Part shown: piece after piece, positions 7,621 to 13,511 of the stretch
How the letters are laid out: every line of letters starts with the position of its first letter
Numbering within the stretch: the first letter of the stretch is position 1
Assembly (NCBI GenBank): GCA_020048295.1
Contig: JAIFMT010000174.1
Span: forward strand, 1-13,511
DNA: 13,511 nucleotides
Direction: 5' to 3'
From: Rhodoferax sp.
GTDB taxonomy: Bacteria; Pseudomonadota; Gammaproteobacteria; Burkholderiales; Burkholderiaceae
Notes under the pieces: model-generated
What the model saw: only the letters and a program-made list of their open reading frames with translations
Told to the model about the DNA's origin: nothing
Databases searched by the model: none
Position numbers and translations under genes: made by a program

Positions 7621-8532
7621 ATGTGTGGAATTGTCGGACTACTTGTAAAACAACCCGCCCTCAAGGCGCAGCTTGGCACCTGGATGGTGCCGATGCTGCT
7701 GGGCATGACCGAACGCGGGCCAGATTCGGCCGGCATGGCGGTGTTTGGCGCGCCGGTGCCCCCCCACCAGCGCAAGCTCAGCCTGTATTCGGGAATGATG
7801 CCGCATGGCGAACACTTTGATTGGGCCGGGCTGGCCGATGCCTTGTGCGATGCGCTGGGCGACACCGCCACGGTGGTGGCCTGCGGCAACCATGCGGTGC
7901 TGACCACCGGCATCAACCCGGCCACGGTGCGCCACTGGGTGCAAGAGCGCCACCCGAAGCTGCACGTGCTCTCCACCGGGCGCGCCATTGACCTGTTCAA
8001 GGACATCGGCACTCCGGCGCAGGTTGCGCAGCGCTACAACTTCAGCAGCCTGCAAGGCACGCACCTGGTGGGTCACACCCGCATGGCGACCGAGTCGGCG
8101 GTCACGCCTGACCGCGCTCACCCGTTCACCGCCGGGGAAGACTTTTGCCTGGTGCATAACGGCTCGCTGTCCAACCCGTATGGCGTGCGCCGCATGCTCG
8201 AGCCGCACGGCATCCACTTTGACACCGACAACGACACCGAAGCCGCCTGCCGGTTTCTGGAGTGGCGTCTGCGCGAGGGCGACACGCTCAAAGACGCGCT
8301 GCAAAAAGGCTTTGAGGCGCTGGACGGCTTTTATACCTTTTTGATGGGCACGGCGACCGAGCTGGCGCTGATCCGTGACCCCTTCGCCTGCAAGCCCGCC
8401 GTGGTGGCCGAGACCGATGACTATGTGGCGATTGCCTCCGAGTTCCGCTCCCTGGCGCACCTGCCAGGCATCAAACACGCGCACGTGTTTGAACCGGCCC
8501 CCGAACACATGTATGTCTGGAGCGTCCAATGA
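7621..8532 (+). CDS. glxB: Class II glutamine amidotransferase, GlxB/MgsA-like
   Basis: 303 residues. The protein starts MCGIVG; after removal of Met, Cys2 is the N-terminal nucleophile of class II (Ntn) amidotransferases, which release ammonia from glutamine or a gamma-glutamyl amide. Other family marks are ERGPDSAGM (31-39), GHTRMATES (151-159), HNGSLSN (179-185) and DTDNDTEA (201-208). The length matches a stand-alone amidotransferase domain of glutamate synthase rather than the full GltB. The stop overlaps the start of glxC (ATGA), indicating translational coupling and likely complex formation with GlxC and GlxD. Ammonia would be channelled to the FMN subunit. Whether it hydrolyses glutamine or gamma-glutamylmethylamide cannot be told from the sequence. 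Confidence 0.92.
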   Translation: MCGIVGLLVKQPALKAQLGTWMVPMLLGMTERGPDSAGMAVFGAPVPPHQRKLSLYSGMMPHGEHFDWAGLADALCDALGDTATVVACGNHAVLTTGINPATVRHWVQERHPKLHVLSTGRAIDLFKDIGTPAQVAQRYNFSSLQGTHLVGHTRMATESAVTPDRAHPFTAGEDFCLVHNGSLSNPYGVRRMLEPHGIHFDTDNDTEAACRFLEWRLREGDTLKDALQKGFEALDGFYTFLMGTATELALIRDPFACKPAVVAETDDYVAIASEFRSLAHLPGIKHAHVFEPAPEHMYVWSVQ

Positions 8533-9218
8533 GCCACCTGTCTTTCGATTTGAGCCAAACCCCGCTGCGCGAGGTCAACCAGTACCTGCACGGCGCGCCC
8601 GACACGCTGGCCGGTCAGTACATCGCCATTCACAACTCCGATGGCGCGCACAACATTGCCGTTGGCCTGAACGCGCCATTGACCGTCACCGTGCATGGCC
8701 ATGCCGGCTATTACGCCGCTGGCATGAACAAGCACGCCACGGTGCTGATTGAAGGAAGCGCCGGCACCGGCGTGGCTGAGAACATGATGAGCGGCAAGGT
8801 GCATGTGAAGGGCTTTGCCTCCAACGGGGCCGGTGCTTCAGCACGCGGTGGCCTGCTGGTGATCGACGGCGATGCCGGTCTGCGCTGCGGCATTTCGCTC
8901 AAGGGTGGCGACATCGTGGTGGGCGGCTCGGTGGGCAGTTTCAGCGGCTTCATGGCGCAAGCCGGGCGCATGGTGATTTGCGGTAACGCCGGCAATGCGC
9001 TGGGCGACTCGCTGTACGAGGCAGTCATCTATGTGCGCGGCGAGATCGCCTCGCTGGGGGCCGATGCCCAAATTGAGCCAATGACCGATGCGGATGTGGC
9101 GGCGCTGACCGATTTGCTGGCCGCCGCTGGCCAGCCGCTGGAGCCGCGCAGCTTCAAACGCGTGGCCTCGGCCAAATCGCTGTACCACTGGAATGCAGAT
9201 GCCGACCAGGAATATTGA
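8529..9218 (+). CDS. glxC: GltB C-terminal (GXGXG beta-helix)-like subunit, GlxC/MgsB-like
   Basis: 229 residues, starting inside the stop codon of glxB. From about residue 40 to 165 it is made of glycine-rich turns (GHAGYYAAGMN, GSAGTGVAENM, GGDIVVGGSVGSF, GNAGNALGDS) typical of the right-handed beta-helix at the C-terminus of glutamate synthase large subunits. It has no catalytic residues of its own. In GltB this domain is structural, packing against the amidotransferase and FMN domains. As a separate gene between the two it is the expected middle subunit of the split enzyme. The C-terminal ~50 residues, ending WNADADQEY, are polar and not assignable. TGA is followed 10 nt later by the glxD start. 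Confidence 0.9.
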   Translation: MSHLSFDLSQTPLREVNQYLHGAPDTLAGQYIAIHNSDGAHNIAVGLNAPLTVTVHGHAGYYAAGMNKHATVLIEGSAGTGVAENMMSGKVHVKGFASNGAGASARGGLLVIDGDAGLRCGISLKGGDIVVGGSVGSFSGFMAQAGRMVICGNAGNALGDSLYEAVIYVRGEIASLGADAQIEPMTDADVAALTDLLAAAGQPLEPRSFKRVASAKSLYHWNADADQEY

Positions 9219-9228
9219 AAGAAATACC

Positions 9229-10599
9229 ATGACTTCTCCCCAACAAGCACTTCATTTCAAACACCTGCAGCGCGAGGAGTCGGCCGGCTTTGACCGTGCC
9301 GTGCAGGACTACATTCAGCGCGCCGCCGCCACCGGCCTGTACGAAATTCGCGGCCTGGGTGCCAAGCGCAAACTGCCGCACTTTGACGACCTGGTGTTTC
9401 TGGCGGCCAGCCTGTCGCGCTACCCTTTGGAGGGCTACCGCGAACGCTGCGTCACCAAGACCGTGCTGGGCACACGCTTTGCCAAAAAGCCGATTGAGCT
9501 CGACATCCCGATCACCATTGCCGGCATGAGCTTTGGTTCACTGTCGGCCAACGTCAAGGAGGCGCTGGGCCGCGCCGCCGCCTCGATGGGCACTTCCACC
9601 ACCACCGGCGATGGCGGCATGACCAACGAAGAACGCAATTCGTCCAAAACGCTGATCTACCAGTGCCTGCCGTCACGCTACGGTTTTGATCCTGACGACG
9701 TGCGTCGTGCCGATGCGATTGAGGTGGTGATTGGGCAGGGTGCCAAGCCTGGCGGTGGCGGCATGCTGCTGGGGCAAAAGGTCGGCCCGCGGGTGGCGGC
9801 CATGCGCACGCTGCCCGAAGGCATTGACCAGCGCTCTGCCTGCCGCCACCCCGACTGGACCGGCCCGGACGACCTGGCCATCAAGATTCAGGAACTGCGC
9901 GAAATGACCGACTGGGAAAAGCCGATTTACGTCAAGGTCGGTGCCACTCGCGTCTTTAACGACGTGAAGCTCGCCGTGCATTCGGGGGCCGACGTGGTGG
10001 TGGTCGATGGCATGCAGGGCGGCACAGCGGCCACGCAAACCTGCTTTATCGAACATGTCGGCATCCCTACGCTGGCCGCGGTGCGCCAGGCGGTTGATGC
10101 GCTGGAAGACCTGAACATGAAAGGCAAGGTGCAACTGATTGTCTCGGGCGGCATCCGCACCGGTGCCGACGTGGCCAAGGCAATTGCCTTGGGCGCAGAC
10201 GCCGTGTCGCTGGGACAGGGCATGCTGATGGCCATGGGCTGCAACCGCGAGGTGTATTTTCAAGACGGCCAGCCCATCAGCGCCGAAGCCGACTACGCCG
10301 CTTTGGGCACCGCACCGGGCTATTGCCACCACTGCCACACCGGCAGATGTCCGGTCGGCGTGACCACGCAAGACGCGATTCTGGAGCAGCGCCTGCAGCC
10401 CGAGTGGGGTGCCAAGCACTTGCGCAACTACCTGAAAACCCTGACGATGGAACTCACCACGCTGGCGCGCGCCTGCGGCAAGCAGGACGTGCATCACCTG
10501 GAGCCCGAAGACCTGGTGGCACTCACCGTAGAAGCCGCCGCCATGGCCCGCGTGCCGCTCGCGGGCACCAACTGGATACCGGGGCTGGAGGCGCGCTGA
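9229..10599 (+). CDS. glxD: FMN-binding glutamate synthase-family protein, GlxD/MgsC-like
   Basis: 456 residues from ATG 9229, 10 nt after glxC; ATG 9193 would overlap glxC. It corresponds to the central/FMN part of GltB, where 2-oxoglutarate and ammonia (or methylamine in MgsC) are reductively joined. Visible are IAGMSFGSLSANVKEAL (98-113), TTTGDGGM (124-131), VVIGQGAKPGGGGML (166-180), VVVDGMQGGTAATQ (257-270) and the phosphate-binding SGGIRTGADVAKAIALGAD (306-324). C366, C369 and C374 in GYCHHCHTGRCPVGV match the cysteine region that holds the [3Fe-4S] cluster in glutamate synthase, although the first spacing is shorter than the C-X5-C I recall for GltB. No NADPH-binding beta subunit is in the window, so the electron donor is unknown. 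The gene converges on uvrD. Confidence 0.92.
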   Translation: MTSPQQALHFKHLQREESAGFDRAVQDYIQRAAATGLYEIRGLGAKRKLPHFDDLVFLAASLSRYPLEGYRERCVTKTVLGTRFAKKPIELDIPITIAGMSFGSLSANVKEALGRAAASMGTSTTTGDGGMTNEERNSSKTLIYQCLPSRYGFDPDDVRRADAIEVVIGQGAKPGGGGMLLGQKVGPRVAAMRTLPEGIDQRSACRHPDWTGPDDLAIKIQELREMTDWEKPIYVKVGATRVFNDVKLAVHSGADVVVVDGMQGGTAATQTCFIEHVGIPTLAAVRQAVDALEDLNMKGKVQLIVSGGIRTGADVAKAIALGADAVSLGQGMLMAMGCNREVYFQDGQPISAEADYAALGTAPGYCHHCHTGRCPVGVTTQDAILEQRLQPEWGAKHLRNYLKTLTMELTTLARACGKQDVHHLEPEDLVALTVEAAAMARVPLAGTNWIPGLEAR

Positions 10600-10614
10600 G
10601 ACGACAACGGCAAC

Positions 10615-10629
10615 GCAGGGATCCTCTGC
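10615..10629 (+). terminator. Weak hairpin at the end of the glx operon
   Basis: GCAGGGATCCTCTGC can fold into a 6-pair stem (one G-T pair) with a 3-nt loop, in the 37-bp gap between the converging glxD and uvrD stops. No T run follows on either strand, so an efficient intrinsic terminator is doubtful. Confidence 0.2.
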
Positions 10630-10636
10630 GCCGCAT

Positions 10637-13099
10637 TCAGGGCAGCGGGGTCAGCTTGGCGATGCTCAGGGCCAGCCATTTGAGCCCATGGCGCGGAAAG
10701 TTGATCTGGATGCGGGCATCGTCGCCGCTGCCTTCAAGCGCCAGCACCGTGCCTTCGCCAAACTTGGCGTGAAACAGCTTCTGGCCCACCTTGAAACGCT
10801 GGCCCTCGGTTTCCTTGCGCGCCGGCAAGGGTGCGGCAGCGGGCCCGGCGTATTTTGAATAATCAGTGCCAAATTGGCCTCTAGCCCTTTCTGAATAAGC
10901 GCTAGTAGCTCCTGAATTTGCATCATAACCGGAGCCTGCGTAACGGCTGCCCCCGAAGCCCCCCTGGCTGCGGGTGGTGTCGCCAAAACCAGGTTGTCTG
11001 GGCGTGATCCATTTCAGCGCGTCTTCGGGCAGCTCCTCAAAAAACCGGCTTTTCATGTTGTAGCGTGTCTGGCCATGCAACATGCGGGTTTGCGAGTGGC
11101 TCAGGTACAGCCGCTGGCGGGCACGGGTAATGGCCACATACATCAGACGGCGTTCTTCTTCGAGGCTGGCCTGGTCGCTCATCGAGTTTTCGTGCGGGAA
11201 CAAGCCTTCTTCCATGCCGGTGATGAACACGCAGTCAAATTCCAGCCCCTTGCTGGCGTGCACCGTCATCAGCTGGATGGCATCCTGGCCGGCTTGCGCC
11301 TGGTTGTCGCCGGCCTCCAGTGCGGCGTGGGTCAAAAAGGCGGCCAGCGGTGACAGGGTTTCGCCGGTGTCGGCATCGGGCGCGGGCAGCTCTGACAGGG
11401 GCTGGTTCAGGTCCAGCCCTTGCGAGGCGGGCGATTGGGTCAGCACATTGCCCAGCTCATCCACCGGCAAGGCCACTGCGTCGCGGCCAAAGCCTTCCAG
11501 CGACACAAAGCTTTCGGCGGCGTTGACCAGCTCTTCCAGGTTTTCCACCCGGTCAGCGCCTTCGCGGTCGGCCTTGTAGTGGGTGATCAGGCCGCTGTGG
11601 TCGAGCGTGGCGACGATGATGTCGCGCAGGCTCTGGCCCAGGGTTTGCTCGCGCAGCACGTCAATACCCGCCAAAAACGCGCCAATGTTGCTGCCCGCCT
11701 TGCCGCTGAGGCCACTGACGGCATCGCTCAAGGCGCAGCCGGTGGCGCGCGCCAGGTCTTGCAACTGCTCCAGGCTGCGCGCGCCAATACCGCGCGGCGG
11801 AAAGTTCACGGCGCGCAAAAAACTGGTGTCGTCGCGCGGGTTTTCCAGCAGGCGCAAATAAGCCAGCGCGTTCTTGATTTCAGCGCGCTCAAAAAAGCGC
11901 AAGCCCCCATACACCTTGTAGGGCATGGCGGCGTTGAACAGCGCCGTCTCGATCACCCGGCTTTGCGCATTGCTGCGGTACAGCACGGCGATTTCCTTGC
12001 GCGCATGGCCTTCGCGCACCAGCTGGCGCATTTCGTCCACCATCCACTGCGCCTCCAGAAAGTCACTGCTGGCCTCAAACACCCGCACCGGCTCGCCCGG
12101 GCCTTGGGCGGTGCGCAGGTTTTTACCCAAGCGAGTGCGGTTGTGGCTGATGAGTGCGTTGGCGCTGTCGAGAATGTTGCTGCCGCTGCGGTAGTTTTCT
12201 TCGAGCTTGATCTGGTGGCGCACGCCAAATTCGCGCACAAAGTCGGCCATGTTGCCCACGCGCGCACCGCGAAAGGCGTAAATGCTCTGGTCATCATCGC
12301 CCACCGCCAGCACGCAACCGGTGGGTTTAAAAGAGCCTTCTACACTGCTGTGCGCGCCGGTGCCGGCCAGCATCTTGATCCAGGCGTACTGCAGCTTGTT
12401 GGTGTCTTGGAATTCGTCGATCAGGATATGCCTGAAGCGTCGCTGGTAATGCTCGCGAATCGGGTCGTTGTCGCGCAGCAGCTCGTAGCTACGCAGCATC
12501 AGCTCGCCAAAGTCAACCACGCCTTCGCGCTGGCACTGCTCTTCATACAGCTGGTAAATCTCGATTTTTTTGCGGGTTTCCTCATCGCGCGCCGGCACCA
12601 CCGCCGGGCGCTGGCCGTCCTCCTTGCAGGCGCTGATGAACCACTGCATTTGCTTGGCTGGAAAACGCTCGTCATCAATGCCAAACTGCTTGTACAGGCG
12701 CTTGATGCTCGACAGCTGGTCTTGCGTGTCGAGAATCTGAAAGCTCTGCGGCAGGTTGGCCAACTTGTAGTGGGCGCGCAGCAAGCGGTTGCACAGGCCG
12801 TGAAACGTGCCAATCCACATGCCACGCACGTTGAGCGGCAGCATCGCGCTCAGGCGCGTCATCATCTCTTTAGCGGCCTTGTTGGTAAACGTGACGGCCA
12901 AAATGCCGCCGGGCGAGGCCTGTCCGGTTTGCAACAGCCAGGCAATGCGGGTGGTCAGCACCCGCGTTTTGCCCGAGCCGGCACCGGCCAGAATCAGCGC
13001 GTGCTCAGACGGCAACGTCACGGCGGCCAGTTGTTCAGGGTTGAGGTTGTGCAGCAGACCAGCGTCCGGCGGGCTTTGGGGGGGCATTTCAGAAAACAT
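10637..13099 (-). CDS. uvrD: UvrD/PcrA-family superfamily 1A DNA helicase
   Basis: 820 residues from ATG 13099. It is an ATP-dependent 3'-5' helicase used in nucleotide-excision and mismatch repair and for removing proteins from DNA. Motifs in order: Q-motif region NLNPEQLAAV; Walker A GAGSGKT (39-45); TFTNKAAKEM; GTFHGLCNRLL; Walker B DEFQDT (~226-231); GDDDQSIYAFRGAR (~266-279); TVHASKGLEFD (~609-620); VAITRARQRLYLSH (~650). A Tudor-like C-terminal domain at ~766-820 (GQKLFHAKFGEGTVLAL) binds RNA polymerase in PcrA/UvrD. The low-complexity linker before it carries a copy of the 44-bp repeat at residues 729-743. The frame is also open to ATG 13201, but those 34 residues are not family-like. 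A further ATG lies at 13087. No Shine-Dalgarno is visible. The separation from Rep rests on general likeness. Confidence 0.94.
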   Translation of the reverse strand: MFSEMPPQSPPDAGLLHNLNPEQLAAVTLPSEHALILAGAGSGKTRVLTTRIAWLLQTGQASPGGILAVTFTNKAAKEMMTRLSAMLPLNVRGMWIGTFHGLCNRLLRAHYKLANLPQSFQILDTQDQLSSIKRLYKQFGIDDERFPAKQMQWFISACKEDGQRPAVVPARDEETRKKIEIYQLYEEQCQREGVVDFGELMLRSYELLRDNDPIREHYQRRFRHILIDEFQDTNKLQYAWIKMLAGTGAHSSVEGSFKPTGCVLAVGDDDQSIYAFRGARVGNMADFVREFGVRHQIKLEENYRSGSNILDSANALISHNRTRLGKNLRTAQGPGEPVRVFEASSDFLEAQWMVDEMRQLVREGHARKEIAVLYRSNAQSRVIETALFNAAMPYKVYGGLRFFERAEIKNALAYLRLLENPRDDTSFLRAVNFPPRGIGARSLEQLQDLARATGCALSDAVSGLSGKAGSNIGAFLAGIDVLREQTLGQSLRDIIVATLDHSGLITHYKADREGADRVENLEELVNAAESFVSLEGFGRDAVALPVDELGNVLTQSPASQGLDLNQPLSELPAPDADTGETLSPLAAFLTHAALEAGDNQAQAGQDAIQLMTVHASKGLEFDCVFITGMEEGLFPHENSMSDQASLEEERRLMYVAITRARQRLYLSHSQTRMLHGQTRYNMKSRFFEELPEDALKWITPRQPGFGDTTRSQGGFGGSRYAGSGYDANSGATSAYSERARGQFGTDYSKYAGPAAAPLPARKETEGQRFKVGQKLFHAKFGEGTVLALEGSGDDARIQINFPRHGLKWLALSIAKLTPLP
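10871..10914 (-). repeat. 44-bp interspersed repeat, copy B (inside uvrD)
   Basis: Read on the minus strand, the sense strand of uvrD, it begins CAGGAGCTACTAGCGCTTAT and ends GGCTAGAGGCCAATTT. It encodes residues 729-743 (SGATSAYSERARGQF) in the flexible linker before the Tudor-like domain. It is read in the same frame as copy D in dprA, giving a shared peptide pattern A-x-S-A-x-x-x-R-A with a final F. Confidence 0.8.
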
Positions 13100-13105
13100 G
13101 GGGGC

Positions 13106-13111
13106 ATTGTA
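13106..13111 (-). promoter_or_regulatory. Candidate -10 box of uvrD
   Basis: TACAAT on the minus strand matches the sigma-70 -10 at 5 of 6 positions and is followed by GCCCCC and then ATG 13099. A transcript from it would start at or beside the start codon, consistent with the lack of a Shine-Dalgarno. No convincing -35 is seen. Confidence 0.3.
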
Positions 13112-13136
13112 GAAAGCCACTTGGGTAGAATCAGTC

Positions 13137-13168
13137 ACCGGGCCCAAGCAATTGCAGCCCGGTTTTTT
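13137..13168 (+). terminator. Intrinsic-terminator-like hairpin in the guaC leader
   Basis: ACCGGGC (13137-13143) pairs perfectly with GCCCGGT (13157-13163) across a 13-nt loop, and the stem runs into six T (13163-13168). This is a good rho-independent terminator on the plus strand, but no plus-strand gene ends nearby: it lies 88 bp before guaC and after the divergent uvrD start. It could attenuate guaC or end a short leader RNA. Confidence 0.55.
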
Positions 13169-13256
13169 GTTGGCGTGCGGTGCAAGCCGTGCGTTCAGCA
13201 CAACCGGGTCTCAATCCAAGCGCTCTCGTTTTAACCCGTTTGAAAGACGCTTGACC

Positions 13257-13511
13257 ATGGAAATTTTTGACTACGACAACATCTTGCTACTGCCCCGCAA
13301 ATGCCGGGTGGACAGCCGCTCGGAATGCGACGCTGGTGTCGAGTTTGGCCCCCGACGATTCCGTATTCCGGTGGTGCCGGCCAACATGAAAACCGTGGTC
13401 AACGAGTCGATTTGCGTCTGGCTTGCGCAAAACGGCTATTTTTATGTGATGCACCGCTTTGACCTGGACAACGTGGCGTTTGTCACCGACATGAAGGCGC
13501 GCGGCCTGTAC
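13257..13511 (+). CDS. guaC: GMP reductase, 5' part (runs off the window)
   Basis: The first 85 codons are present, in frame to the edge. [32 protein letters not shown] and YFYVMHRF are characteristic of the N-terminus of bacterial GMP reductase, an IMP dehydrogenase-like TIM barrel that converts GMP to IMP with NADPH for purine salvage. The catalytic cysteine lies beyond the edge. IMP dehydrogenase is less likely: there is no sign of its longer N-terminal lead and the NMKTVV segment is GuaC-like. The ribosome site is weak (GAAAG about 10 nt upstream). The leader contains a terminator-like hairpin, so expression may be attenuated. Confidence 0.9.
   Translation, partial: MEIFDYDNILLLPRKCRVDSRSECDAGVEFGPRRFRIPVVPANMKTVVNESICVWLAQNGYFYVMHRFDLDNVAFVTDMKARGLY

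Larger units (their letters stand above)
13100..13256. other. Divergent uvrD/guaC intergenic region
   Basis: 157 bp between two start codons. It holds a TACAAT (minus strand, 13111-13106) just upstream of uvrD, a TAGAAT (plus strand, 13126-13131) that could serve guaC or a short RNA, and a terminator-like hairpin at 13137-13168. From 13169 to 13256 I see only a G/T-rich segment (about 13169-13192), an AACCGGGT at 13202-13209 able to pair with the 3' arm of the hairpin, and a poor Shine-Dalgarno (GAAAG, 13242-13246) before guaC. Confidence 0.5.

Noticed and set aside
12306..12356. Short UvrD insertion (SSVEGSFKPTG) before motif III as another repeat insertion
   Set aside because: It may be an insertion relative to some homologues, but it has no similarity to the 44-bp repeat and no second copy was noticed in the window.
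11420..13234. Long plus-strand open frame (604 codons) opposite uvrD
   Set aside because: It is fully antisense to a helicase with all its motifs. Its translation is rich in H, Q, A and V with no domain, as expected from the mirror frame of high-GC coding DNA.
13132..13256. Purine riboswitch in the guaC leader
   Set aside because: The leader has no three-way-junction core and no conserved purine-riboswitch segments; only the terminator-like hairpin is visible.

Overview
The window looks like a chromosomal segment of a high-GC betaproteobacterium, most likely Burkholderiales/Comamonadaceae (Rhodoferax/Polaromonas-like). This rests on gene style, the LysM gene-dprA pairing, a UvrD-type helicase beside guaC, and a short interspersed repeat I associate from memory with that family. 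The genus is inference. No tRNA, rRNA, insertion sequence or CRISPR array was seen.

Layout: (1) 168-2625, plus strand: an exported LysM protein followed 7 nt later by dprA (GTG start). (2) 2693-6108, minus strand: an XRE-cupin regulator whose stop overlaps (TGATG) the first plausible start of a large membrane c-di-GMP-type protein: PhnD-like periplasmic sensor, TM helix, GAF, intact HD-GYP, degenerate GGDEF. (3) 6162-10596 (stop to 10599), plus strand, divergent from the regulator across 53 bp: a type III glutamine synthetase/gamma-glutamylmethylamide-synthetase-like enzyme (glnT), then three genes that together resemble a split glutamate synthase (glxB amidotransferase, glxC beta-helix, glxD FMN/Fe-S). 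This matches the gmaS-mgsABC half of the N-methylglutamate pathway, but no mgdABCD dehydrogenase genes are present here. (4) 10637-13099, minus strand: a UvrD/PcrA helicase, convergent with glxD. (5) 13257 to the edge, plus strand: 5' part of guaC (GMP reductase), with an unexplained intrinsic-terminator-like hairpin in its leader.

The most unusual signal is a 44-bp repeat present in four gapless copies (1755-1798 minus, 2408-2451 plus, 7545-7588 plus, 10871-10914 minus), with 25 of 44 columns identical in all four. Three copies lie inside open reading frames (two in dprA, one in uvrD), in regions that look like inter-domain linkers, without breaking the frame. The fourth lies between glnT and glxB and forms a small hairpin followed by a T run. 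This resembles in concept the palindromic elements inserted in Rickettsia genes.

How the genes may work together: the cupin regulator probably controls the divergent amino/amine-nitrogen module and its own operon. Through coupling, it would also set the level of a c-di-GMP phosphodiesterase carrying its own periplasmic ligand sensor, linking nitrogen-compound sensing to c-di-GMP signalling. That link is inference from gene arrangement.
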